In this document: positions 19,831 to 28,041 of the stretch, in pieces
How positions within the stretch are numbered: the first letter of the stretch is position 1
Layout: the number at the start of each line of letters is the position of its first letter
Assembly (NCBI GenBank): GCA_004151065.3
Contig: NWUY0300005024.1
Coordinates: 14,228-42,948 of the forward strand
From: Larix sibirica
Taxonomy: Eukaryota > Streptophyta > Pinopsida > Pinales > Pinaceae
DNA: 28,721 bases
Reading direction: 5' to 3'
The notes under the pieces: model-generated
The model's input: the letters and a program-made list of their open reading frames with translations, nothing else
Databases searched by the model: none
Told to the model about the DNA's origin: nothing
Made by a program: the position numbers and the translations under genes

Positions 19831-20760
19831 AAAGAAGATGCATCTAATAAATTGGAAGACTATCATAAACCCAATAAATGCTGGAGGGTTGAACATAAGC
19901 GACCTAGCCCACTCTAATTTGGCTATGGGAGCAAAAATTCTATGGAACATTGTTGACAATAAGAAAAGTTGGGTCTATCAATCCTTAAGGGAAAAATACC
20001 TCCAAAGAAGCAGACTGCACTACCTAGATAAGCTGCCAAGGAACAACCCAAGCACTTACGTTTGGAAATTATGTAAAAGAACATGACCATTGTTTTCCAA
20101 AAACCTTTATTGGTTTCTAGGTAACAACAAATGCATCAACCTCCGGAATGATAAAATTCTACATAGGGATCCTATCATCACCCTCTAGGAATTCTCAGAG
20201 ATTAAGAATTGGGTGGAAGAAAAAGGGATAAAAAAGCTCCGAGAATTATGCACCTGGGAACTTGAAAATGGAAATTGAAAAGGATGGAAGGACATCGATG
20301 TTCCCGATCATATTAAAGAATGATTCAGACAACTCTTGGCATTTTTTGATGGAGCAGCCCCAATTAACAAAAGTCAACGAAATTCCAGAGGTTGGGGACC
20401 TGTTGGGAAATACTTTGTGGCTCTTGAATATCATACCCTGGCTAAAGAATCGGTATCCCCTCCTGTATCTAAAATGTGGAGTAAAATTTGGAGAACTTTG
20501 GTTCCTCCAAAGATCAATTTATTCTGTTGGACGGTTGCTCATGGGAAAATTCTCACTGGGGATAATCTCTAGAGAATACATTTCCAAGGTCCCACTAGAT
20601 GTGCACTATGTAACGCTGCAAAAGAAGCAAAGGAACATATCTTCCTCTAGTGTGAATATTCAAAAGAAGTGAGGCTTCGCACAATCAATAAGCTTGGGGA
20701 TCAAGAAAGTATCCCTCCCTCAATCAAACGTCTTTTTGCATTATGGGATAAAACAACATA
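19831..20760 (+). pseudogene. LINE B ORF2 post-RT region with zf-RVT zinc motif, broken
   Basis: HLINWKTIINPINAGGLNIS near 19838-19900 is the typical W..vc.pk..GGLgi block after the RT thumb, followed by AHSNLAMGAKILWNIV. Near 20430-20570 the frame reads YHTLAKE, then SKMWSKIWRTLVPPKINLFC and WTVAHGKILTGDNL, matching the conserved k.PPKik.F.Wr..h..l.t..nL segment. The zinc motif follows near 20590-20670: RCALCNAAKEAKEHIFL-stop-CEYSKEV, giving C-x2-C...H...C. This region links RT to RNase H in plant L1 elements. Confidence 0.8.
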
Positions 20761-20959
20761 AAAAATGTTAAGAAGAAAACCTTTCCTAACTTAATCCCGG
20801 TTTACTCTTCCAAAATTTATATTATGGAATCTCTGGTTAGTAAGAAATCATGAGATCTTCCAAAATCGTTCCTTCTCCCCATCCCAAACGACATCTAAGA
20901 TAGAGCAACATCTCAAAGAGAATATTGACCCTTCCCTCATACTCAAGGATGATAATCTC

Positions 20960-21360
20960 ACCATGGAGGAATTGGAATGGCTTGAAGGAGAAACTCATTC
21001 CATAAATCATAGACCAAAAAGCCTCCCCCCACCCCCAAAGAGTTGTCAACTCAGAATGTCAAATGAAGAATTGATTAAGTGGAGAAAGGAACAAGGAATA
21101 CTCTGCCTACAATTTGATGGAGCATCAAAAGGAAATTTTGGGGTTTCAAGTGGGGGGGGGGGTCCTCCATGACCCCGAGGGAGAAGAGGTACTACGATTC
21201 GCCTGGGGATTGGGTCGAAAAACCAACAATCAAGCGAAATCTTATGTGCTTTGGCAAGGCTGCAAACTAGCAAGACAAACAGGTATATCCTCCCTGTTAA
21301 TATTGGGAGACTCGGCCCTCATTATGTCATGTCCCCAATTAAATGATTTTCAGATAAATA
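20960..21360 (+). pseudogene. LINE B RNase H domain, truncated
   Basis: LCLQFDGASKGNFGVSSGGG starts near 21100 (catalytic Asp in FDGAS). After a frameshift in a run of nine or ten G (about 21153-21162), it continues as VLHDPEGEEVLRFAWGLGRK, TNNQAKSYVLWQGCKLARQ and ILGDSALIMS (second Asp). The catalytic Glu of the usual NNxAE motif is Lys here (NNQAK). The frame runs straight to the N at 21361. The remaining third of RNase H is missing. Confidence 0.85.
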
Positions 21361-21361
21361 N
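21361..21361. other. Single undetermined base at the LINE B / LINE C boundary
   Basis: One isolated N sits exactly where LINE B RNase H coding stops and CpG-rich sequence leading into LINE C begins. It may be a simple ambiguous base or the scar of a join between two contigs or reads. Confidence 0.9.
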
Positions 21362-21660
21362 AAGGTCGAGTCTGCAATCCCGAAGGTGGCGAAGTTAATG
21401 AATCTTTAATTTTTACGTTTTTGTGCCTATACTATGATCTGAGCTGGTTGGAACAGTGCGAAGCAAGATACCCGAAGAAGCTCAGACATTTCGTTTCGTT
21501 TTTTATGAATTTTACCTGCGATACACATTCGGACATAATGGTAATCGATGAAGTGGATTACGATTCGAACTCACCGGGAGTACCAATATTCGTACATTCT
21601 GTAATTATGGAGCATTCACAGCAATAGGTTAGGTCACCTCCCACGCTTGAATCACCGAAA
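21362..21660 (+). promoter_or_regulatory. CpG-rich 5' region of LINE C (candidate internal promoter/5' UTR)
   Basis: I count 17 CpG dinucleotides in these 300 bases, against 4 in 20701-21000 of LINE B and 4-5 in 26041-26340 of LINE C itself. LINEs carry internal promoters in their 5' UTR, and this is where one would be. A 68-codon open frame (21421-21627, ending MEHSQQ) lies inside it without recognisable domain. No TATA box is obvious. Confidence 0.4.
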
Positions 21661-22560
21661 CTCGGTCTCAAAACACGGATGACTTCAACACTACAATCCA
21701 TAGGAAAGGTGGCAATCATAAACCTGCGAGGCGTACAGGAGCCAAAGCAAGGAGAGATGCTGCGTCATTAACAGTAGGCAAGGACATAAAATTAACAGAC
21801 TTACCGGATTATTTGTCTTTGGCTGTTGGTCGGACGATTCTGCGAAAAAATCGTTGGTGAGGTTGCGCTGCGTCAGTGGATGGAGGAGAATTGGAGTCCG
21901 CTCCTGCAAGCAAATGCCGATTTTTCACATTCTCTCCTGCGGATGGATCCTTTTCAGAGTAAAAACGGAGGAAGAAAGACAAAAATTGTTGGACAATTCT
22001 TGGCAGTGGGGACCCTCTAGGTCTGATTTTAAAGAAATGGAAGGTTGATTTCGAAGCAGATAGAGAACCACAAAACGTACAGACAAATATGGGCAATCTT
22101 ACCTGGCCTTCCGATGATGTTCTGGAAGAAAGAAATCCTGGAAGCTATTGGCGATAAGATAGGCAAGTTTATTTCGCTTGGAAGATAATTGGGAACAGAA
22201 GGTGGATAGAAGATGCGCCAAAATCCTGATTGAAGTTGATCTACGTGAAGGCCTGTTTGAAGAAATCTTGTTGGAGCTACATGGTAGTTCGTGGAAGCAA
22301 AGATTAGACTACTGGAAGATCCCTGTTCGCTGCTTTTCTTGCAGACAGGTTGGCCATATCATAAGAGACTGTCCCGAACATTTCTGTAAAAACAGTAAAC
22401 CAGGTGAGGCACAAAAAAGTGTGGGTTAAGAAGGCAGTCCAAGGTGGTGAAGAGGCTCAGATTCACGTAGAGGAACAGAAAGGTGGCGATATTGGAGCTG
22501 TCTTCACCAGAAAAGGTTACACGTACGAACCCTGGTAAGCAGGACTCCCCCCTCGAAACC
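21650..22560 (+). pseudogene. LINE C ORF1 (gag-like RNA-binding protein), frameshifted
   Basis: The frame from about 21677 reads DDFNTTIHRKGG and then LTDLPDYLSLAVGR. After frameshifts near 21840-21855 and 21910 it continues with GEVALRQWMEENWSPLLQ and MPIFHILSCGWILFRVK, then WAILPGLPMMFWKKEILEAI near 22090-22150 and AKILIEVDLREGLFEEI near 22200-22270. The zinc knuckle at about 22330-22375 is intact: CFSCRQVGHIIRDC fits C-x2-C-x4-H-x4-C. A charged tail follows (KKVWVKKAVQGGEEAQ). The start codon is not resolved, since the frame upstream of 21677 lacks a clear ATG. This is a DUF4283-type ORF1 disrupted only by small indels. Confidence 0.8.
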
Positions 22561-22968
22561 CTCCCTTCTGTCTCTGCTTTAAATGAATTTAGTTCAAGTA
22601 TTAAACTCTCCTGAAAGAGAGCGATAAAATCATAGTAGTTGCGTCGACACCCGAAACTGTACAGGAAAGTAAGGACATGTGGGGAAGCCCAAAAAGGCAT
22701 AAGAGAGGTGGCACTCCCACAGAAAGAGAAAACTGACCCCCCCTCTTGGATAAAACATAAAATATACAACAGCGCTCGAAAACGGTTACAGAGAAAGAGC
22801 AAGTGTCGACGGGTGGTCTGGCTTTAGACAAGTTGCCAAAAGTAGCTTTAGGAAGGAAGTCGTTAATCTCGAAAGCCAAAAATCAAGCGGAAATAGAAGT
22901 GAAATAGGGAAACAAGCTACAATTAAGAGGTCCCTTAGAGCAGGTACGGCCCAGGTCAGGGTTCCCTG

Positions 22969-23755
22969 ATGTTAGTCCTCTCCTTTAACGTGAGGGGGTT
23001 AGGGAGCTCCTCTAAACTAAAAGCTCTCAAACGGATGATCGCAAGCATTAAACCCTCGATCATCCTACTACAAGAAACAATGATGGAGGGAAAGTCAGCC
23101 ATAGAATCCCTCGAACCCTGGCTTAAGGACTGGACCTTTGAGCATATCAGTTCGGAAGGCCACTCAGGAGGTTTGGTAACAGCTTGGAACCCTCATTTGA
23201 TGAAATAAAATATAAAATGATTCTGAAAACAACGCTGAAAGAAAAAAGTTCAGGAGAATTATTTGCATTTTACAATATCTATGGCCCTTATCAAGATAGA
23301 AAGATATTCTGGGAATCTTTCTTTTCGTTCCGGTATGTTGGAACCTAAAAATATGATAATTGGTGGAGATTTGAATCTCACCTTATCAGAAAAAGAAATT
23401 TGGGGAACATCCGCAAGACAGGATTGTCTTAGTAACTTCTTCGCATGTTGTTTGACTCAAAAGATTTGATTGATCTTCAACCTCTGAAATTAATACCGAC
23501 TTGGCGTAACAACAGATGCGGAGAACAAGCAATATCCAAGAGGTTGGACAGGTTCTTGGTATCAGAGAATTTGCTATCAGGGTCCTTTATCGCAAAAACC
23601 TGGGTAGAGGTGGGTGGGTTATCTGACCACCTCCCAATTCTCTTACAGCTACAAGGACATGAAAAAAAACGGTCGCTCCTTTTAAATTCAATCCGGCATG
23701 GCTCCAAGAAGAGGAATATCGGAAAGATTGTAGCAGATACCTGGGTCCCCTAGAA
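22969..23755 (+). pseudogene. LINE C ORF2 N-terminus: AP-like endonuclease, frameshifted but with catalytic motifs
   Basis: ORF2 starts at ATG 22969 with LVLSFNVRGLGSSSK, the standard opening of LINE endonucleases, followed by IILLQETMMEG (catalytic Glu) and a GGLVTAWNP block. After a break near 23208-23260 the frame gives NMIIGGDLNLTLSEKEIWG (GDLN motif), and after another shift near 23450 PTWRNN, ISKRLDRFLVSE and GLSDHLPILLQ (catalytic Asp-His). All recognisable catalytic signatures are present; only frame continuity is lost. The enzyme would nick the target DNA. ORF2 begins about 400 bases after the end of the recognisable ORF1. Confidence 0.88.
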
Positions 23756-24240
23756 GTTATCCCCAATACCTCCTTTATGAAGCAATTTTCGGATAATTTA
23801 CTAAGAACAAAGAAGGAGACTAAGAAATGGGCCAAGATTTTCATAGCCAATCAGACAGAGTCAGCTTAAAGAAGTGGAAACGAAATTAAGGGAGATTTAC
23901 AGTCTCAACAGCACAGGAACATTCACAGAGGAAGAATTAAAGGAGGTTCGGGACTGTGAGTTAAAGAGAGAAGAGTTTCTAGCAAAGGAGGAGGAGCTTT
24001 GGCGGTTAAAGAGCAGGGCCATTTGGATCAAGGAAGGAGATAACAACACCAAATTTTTCCACAGGTTTGCAACACACAGGAAAAATGTAAATACGATTTC
24101 AGGAGTTAAAGACATGAATGGGGAACTAGTACACTCCTTCAAGGAAAAAGCAGAGGCGGAGAGAGATACTTCAAACACCTCTTCTCAGAACCAGAAGGAT
24201 GTCATATTCAGGAGATCTTAAAAGTTCTAAGGTTGTTTCC
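23756..24240 (+). pseudogene. LINE C ORF2 endonuclease-RT linker
   Basis: A Lys/Glu-rich helical stretch (EEELKEVRDCELKREEF, then AKEEELWRLKSRAIWIKEGD) ends in NNTKFFHRFATHRKNVNTIS. The W.keGD.NTkFFH.....r...N.I signature always precedes the RT domain in plant L1 ORF2. The segment is open from 23874 to 24221 and slightly degraded upstream. Confidence 0.85.
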
Positions 24241-24269
24241 GAAATTAATAAATGAAGAGATGAACAACT

Positions 24270-25440
24270 CTTGGCAGAAGATGTGACCGAAGAGGAATTG
24301 GAGAAAATAGTCTACTCCTTCCAAAAGGGTAAGAGTCCGGGCCCTGATGGTTTTTCTATTGAATTCTATCAAGGTTTTTTTGATCTTTGAAGAAGGATCT
24401 GTTAAAGGTTGTAATTGAGTCCCAAAAAGCTGGGAAGGTGTTAGGTGCTCTAAATTCTACTTTTTAGCCCTCATTCCCAAAAAACAAAACCCTTCTTCCT
24501 TCGAGGACTTTCGTCCTATCTCATGTTGTAATGTTGCTTATAAAATTATTGCCAAAACAATAGCGCAGCGTTTGAAGCCAATCTTAAGTGATATTATCTC
24601 GAAGGAGCAATTCGGGTTTCTCTTCAACCTCAAATCCACGATGCGGTTTCTTTAACACAGGAGGCTATTCATACCATTAACAAGAACAAGAAGCAAAGCC
24701 TTTGTGCTAAAATTGGATCTGTCGAAGGCATTATGATAGGGTCAGTTGGACATTCCTAAGGTGTTGTTGATACAGATTGGACTATCCATAGATATAGTCA
24801 ATTGGATAATGGGTTGTATTCAGTCGGCTTCCTTTGCAGTTCTCATCAATGGGTCACCTTCAAGCTTCTTCAGACCTACAAGAGGATTAAGACAGGGGTG
24901 TCCTGCTTCCCCCTTTCTTTTCCTTCTCATAGCAGATGCTCTAAGAAAAAAATTAATCATGCCAAGAGAGACGGAACATACAAAGGGATAATGGTCACGA
25001 GCTCTGAAGAACTTTCCCATATCTTGTTCGTGGATGATGTGGTAATGATGGGTGAAGGAACGTGGGAAAATTTTAAAGTTGCAGAACATATTTTGGATCT
25101 TTACAAAAAATCAACTGGGATGCACATAAATGTTGAAAAATCCATTCTCGTAGAAAATGCCATCTCTACATCGTTAAAAAATAGGCTAATCACAGAAGTT
25201 CCATATATTTTTAAGCCTCTTTCGGAGGGCTTCAAATATTTAGGGTTTATTCTTACACCTAATGCTTACTCTTTTAAGGATTGGCTTTGGTTGTTCAAAA
25301 AGATCGAAGGCAGAATTGGATGTTGGGCAAACAAGTTCTTGTCTAGAGGAAGATTGGTGTTGCTCAAGGCAATTTTACAAAGCATACCTGTTTATTGGGC
25401 TTCAATAGCGTATATTCCAAAAGGTATACTCCAGAAAATT
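24270..25440 (+). pseudogene. LINE C ORF2 reverse transcriptase domain, frameshifted
   Basis: The domain begins with TEEELEKIVYSFQKGKSPGP near 24285-24345 and DGFSIEFYQGFF. The next 250 bases are shifted but still show ALIPK-like and SCCNVAYKIIAK-like blocks. The catalytic KLDLSKA near 24710-24730 is cut by an indel, so the following Tyr/Phe-Asp is out of frame. TRGLRQGCPASPFLFLLIAD lies near 24880-24940, and SHILFVDDVVMMGEG (active-site FVDD) near 25015-25060, in an open frame of 218 codons ending at 25458. Motifs after it (GFKYLGFILTP, CWANKFLSRGRLVLLKAIL) are intact. This is the best RT in the window but cannot make a full protein. Confidence 0.9.
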
Positions 25441-25443
25441 AGA

Positions 25444-25461
25444 AAAATAAATAAATAAATA
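25444..25461. repeat. (AAAT)n microsatellite within ORF2
   Basis: Four to five AAAT units replace the expected continuous coding between KIRKI and the FLWTASKQLVGIPLSKW block. The array introduces a stop (frame ends TAA at 25456-25458) and a frameshift. Confidence 0.8.
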
Positions 25462-25464
25462 AAA

Positions 25465-26440
25465 ATCCTTTCTATGGACTGCAAGCAAACAATTGGTAGG
25501 TATACCCCTGTCCAAATGGCAAACGTTGGCGAACCTCAAGGAACTTGGTGGGTGGGGAATAAAGAATCATTTCCTTTTCTGTAATTCCCTAGCAACAAAG
25601 GCCTTGTGGAGACTAATTCAGAACCCTAGCTCTTTCTGGGGGAAGACCCTGGTTACTAACTACTGCCCAAATGCCTCCATCATAGAATGGATAAGGAAAC
25701 CAGAAAAATCTTTTAAGAATGGATCAATTGGATGGAAGGCCTTTGTGCTCGCCTTTCCTCAAGTTAGAAAATGGCTTGCTTGGTCCATAGGGAGAGGGAA
25801 GGAGGTCTGACTTGGGGAGGATCCCTGGGTAGGAGCAGGGGAAAGGTATGAACTTTCTGATGCTTTAATTGCAAAACTAAGAAGCCCAAGGATCTTCAAT
25901 CTCAGCCAAACCTACGCCTTCTCCCTCCAAAGGGAAACATTTTGGAAACAAGCTGAGGATCGAGGTCTAGAAGTAGATTTCAAGGAGGAATGGAATGAAC
26001 TCATTATGCAGTTGCAATCTTGTTATATTCATCTAGACGAAGGCACAGACGATAAACTGGTGTGGACTAAGAACTCAGCAACAGGAGATTTTATGACTAA
26101 GCTTGGCTATAAGAATTGCGCTTTAGATCTACACCAAGGAGAAAAGAAAGACTGGTGGAAACTTTTATGGAAAACTAAAGGCCCTCTCAAAGCAAAAATC
26201 TTACTTTGGCTGGCTTTAAACAACAAACTTCTAACCTTGGAGAATCTAAAAAACCGTGGATGGTTTGGACCGAGCTGGTGTGTGTTATGCCATGCTGAAG
26301 AAGAAACAGGCTCTCACTTATTTACTCTCTGTTCTTATGCAGAAACAGTCTGGAAAGAAGCCAACAAAGAGTTAAAATCTCAAGGATCGCTTGCAAGCAC
26401 TTCTTTAGAGCAATTTTGTTACGCATGGTGGTCAGATAGC
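25465..26440 (+). pseudogene. LINE C ORF2 post-RT region with zf-RVT zinc motif
   Basis: FLWTASKQLVGIPLSKW and LANLKELGGWGIKN open the region, followed by ATKALWRLIQNPSSFW and a WSIGRGKEV-stop-LGEDPWVG block (the usual iG.G..i.fW.D.W). From 26006 an open frame of 229 codons contains KDWWKLLWKTKGPLKAKILL, WLALNNKLLTLENL and the zinc motif CVLCHAEEETGSHLFTLC near 26280-26330 (C-x2-C...H...C), then AETVWKEA. The zinc motif is complete. Only one stop, TGA at 25808-25810, separates the two open parts. Confidence 0.85.
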
Positions 26441-26634
26441 TCGGTACGTCTTCTCAGTGCATTCCCTTCCTCTTTTATTTATGGAATTTGGTGGGCACGA
26501 AATACAGATATTTTCAATAACAGACTCATTCCTCATGAAGTGATGACGGCCCTTGTGGTGCAGTGGACCAGAGAACATAAATCTAAAGAAAAAGAACACA
26601 AGAAAATGATACCAGTACCTCTTGTCATCAACAA

Positions 26635-27073
26635 GGAAAAACCTTGGGCTTTCTTCGATGGAGCAAGCCAAGGAGTCCCTCCATTGGATGGCTAGGGAGG
26701 AGTTCTATATCTCACGGAAAAACACAAAGTACAAGTGAGATATGCTCCAGGACATTGTTCGAACAGTAAATCAGAGCTAGCAGCCCTTCACGCCATTATC
26801 AAGCTAGCTGGCTGTAAACAGAAATATCATCAGTTTGCAGGTTTTTGGAGATTCTAAAATGGTAGTAGACTAGGTCAATAACAAGATTCAGATCAAAGCA
26901 CCTCACTTACAGCAACTCTTGAAAGCTATCAGAAGGCTACTGAATTTATTCTCAGATTTTTCCAAAAGTGCTCTTCTTTTAGAGAATTAAATACAGAGGC
27001 AGATAGTCTGTCCAAAAGTGCTCTTCTTTTAGCTCCAGGCCATATGGAGACAGAAGAACTACAAGAAGATTAG
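26635..27073 (+). pseudogene. LINE C RNase H domain, frameshifted
   Basis: The domain starts KPWAFFDGASQGVPPLDG (catalytic Asp) and hits TAG at 26693-26695, where Trp or Gln would be expected before GGVLYLTEKHKVQVRYAPG. SKSELAALHAIIKLAG carries the catalytic Glu. After a shift near 26830, VFGDSKMVVD (second Asp) is followed by another TAG and by APHLQQLLKAIRRL. The end reads RELNTEADSLSKSALLL, the N-x-x-A-D-x-L-S-K motif with the last catalytic Asp. All catalytic positions survive. A 22-base sequence is duplicated inside the domain (26961-26982 and 27011-27032), probably a local copying event. Confidence 0.88.
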
Positions 27074-27345
27074 CAGGTTACTCATTTCCAAGCAAGGACA
27101 ATGGTATACATTTTGGTAGCTTTTATTGTAACAGAACATAAACTTTCAAGAAGAAAAAAAAGAAATCTCTTTGGGCATGAAAATGTATGTAAGTCTCTAA
27201 ATAGGAGAGCCTTAAGACTTTGGCAAAGAAAGAAGTTATTAACATATAATGTAAGTCCCTCGGGGGCAGTTCATGATCACTCTTTATTTAGAGTGATGGA
27301 TATTTTCCTTTTGGAATATATATATATATGTAAAAATTTCCTTTC
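27074..27345 (+). other. Probable LINE C 3' region
   Basis: After the ORF2 stop (TAG near 27071-27073) comes non-coding sequence with an A-rich patch at 27149-27165 and a GGATATTTTCCTTTTGGAAT segment leading into an (AT)7 run at about 27317-27330. Plant LINEs often end in such a TTT...GGAATATATA segment before the tail. Which of the two A/T tracts marks the true 3' end is unclear. Confidence 0.4.
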
Positions 27346-27575
27346 AACCAAGAGCACAACAATGAAGCTTCTTCCTAACTCTCTCATGGTTGGATTATAG
27401 TTTGTATTGCTCTGTAGATCCATATTAACCCTATCGGTGCTTAAAAGATCGAGTTTAAGATGGATCTATGCTTGTTTATTTTATTATTATCTATATTGTT
27501 TTTTACATGGTTCACTTTTTATTTTTCCATTTGTACATATACCAATCTTTCTTTCAATTTAATTTATTAGCATTA
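27346..27575. other. AT-rich spacer
   Basis: T-rich sequence with no recognisable gene, repeat or transposon end. Confidence 0.4.
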
Positions 27576-27579
27576 CAGA

Positions 27580-27662
27580 CATGACACGTCAACTTAGGTG
27601 GTAGATACACTGCACTACTCACTGCAATGAGACTCCCAAGTTATGTTTGAATCTTCATTCGA
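27580..27662 (+). repeat. tRNA-like SINE candidate, decayed
   Basis: ACTTAGGTGGTAGATAC (27592-27608) resembles a tRNA D-arm/A box (AGCTCAGTTGGTAGAGC), and TTATGTTTGAATCTTC (27641-27656) resembles a B box (GGTTCGAATCTC). They are about 35 bases apart, close to tRNA spacing. No acceptor stem, A-tail or target-site duplication was found. It may be a decayed SINE head or a chance match. Confidence 0.35.
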
Positions 27663-27717
27663 AGAAAGCTTCTTTTTGCCTACATACGGCACACCAAGAC
27701 AGTGACATCATGCTCAT

Positions 27718-28041
27718 TTGCATTTGGGCAGTGATGCTTATGGTATGTACTGCGATTTAAGAAAAATGCACAAAACACAACAAAAGCTCTCCAAAAGTTC
27801 CATTTCCAACTGGCATGAAAGAATTCTAAAACTAAATCACAATGCACAAAGTCCTTGCATCCTAGGTGAAATTATTGAAAGAGTTAGAAGACTTCGAGAA
27901 TCACTCGACACCAAATTGTTATCAACAAAGTCGATAAATAAGATGACTAAATTATTGCATCAAAAGAGAAGTGTTGTGCACTTACAACCAACTGGGATGA
28001 GATGTGTAACACGTATGTGTGACACTAATAATATAAAATAA
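27718..28041 (+). CDS. Unrecognised 107-codon open reading frame
   Basis: ATG at 27718 opens 107 codons ending at TAA 28039-28041. The product would be basic and hydrophilic, rich in Lys, Arg and Ser (LRKMHKTQQKLSKSSISNWH; IIERVRRLRESLDTKLL), with a possible short amphipathic helix and no signal peptide or membrane segment. I do not recognise a domain. It starts shortly after the tRNA-like segment. It could be chance, a small gene, or a transposon fragment. It is the longest frame in the window outside the LINEs and the copia remnants. Confidence 0.2.
   Translation: MHLGSDAYGMYCDLRKMHKTQQKLSKSSISNWHERILKLNHNAQSPCILGEIIERVRRLRESLDTKLLSTKSINKMTKLLHQKRSVVHLQPTGMRCVTRMCDTNNIK

Larger units (their letters stand above)
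15990..21360 (+). mobile_element. LINE B: decayed L1-type LINE with RNase H, 3' end missing at the N
   Basis: The plus strand carries ORF1 with a decayed zinc knuckle (about 16000-17160), endonuclease (17290-18090), reverse transcriptase (18300-19830), a post-RT zinc motif (around 20600) and RNase H (from about 21100). The design is the same as in LINE A and LINE C. It stops abruptly in the middle of RNase H at 21360, next to the single N, and the expected C-terminal RNase H segment and 3' UTR are not seen after it. Many stops, mostly TAG/TAA where Trp, Gln or Glu is expected, fit old C-to-T decay. Confidence 0.88.
21362..27345 (+). mobile_element. LINE C: near full-length L1-type LINE with RNase H, best preserved of the three
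   Basis: In order on the plus strand: a CpG-rich 5' region (21362-21650), ORF1 with DUF4283-like domain and intact CCHC knuckle (to about 22560), endonuclease (22969-23755), linker (23874-24221), reverse transcriptase (24270-25440), post-RT region with zinc motif (25470-26430) and RNase H (26635-27073), then a 3' region ending near an (AT)n tract at about 27320. Stretches of 100-230 codons stay open, so it is younger than LINE A or B, but a dozen or so frameshifts and stops make it inactive. No target-site duplication was identified, so both ends are approximate. Confidence 0.88.

Noticed and set aside
20336-20400. A second RNase H start (AFFDGAAP) in LINE B upstream of the zinc motif
   Set aside because: The same frame continues into the GKYFVALEYHTLAKE and VPPKINLFCW blocks that belong to the pre-zf-RVT region. 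The FDGAAP resemblance is accidental, and the true RNase H start is near 21100.
22359-22879. Minus-strand ORFs of 92 and 147 codons within LINE C
   Set aside because: They are antisense to the LINE C ORF1 tail and the ORF1-ORF2 spacer, have no domain and are explained as shadows.
27317-27330. Origin or matrix attachment site suggested by the (AT)n run
   Set aside because: A simple (AT)7 tract near a LINE 3' end is common and gives no further support for such a function.
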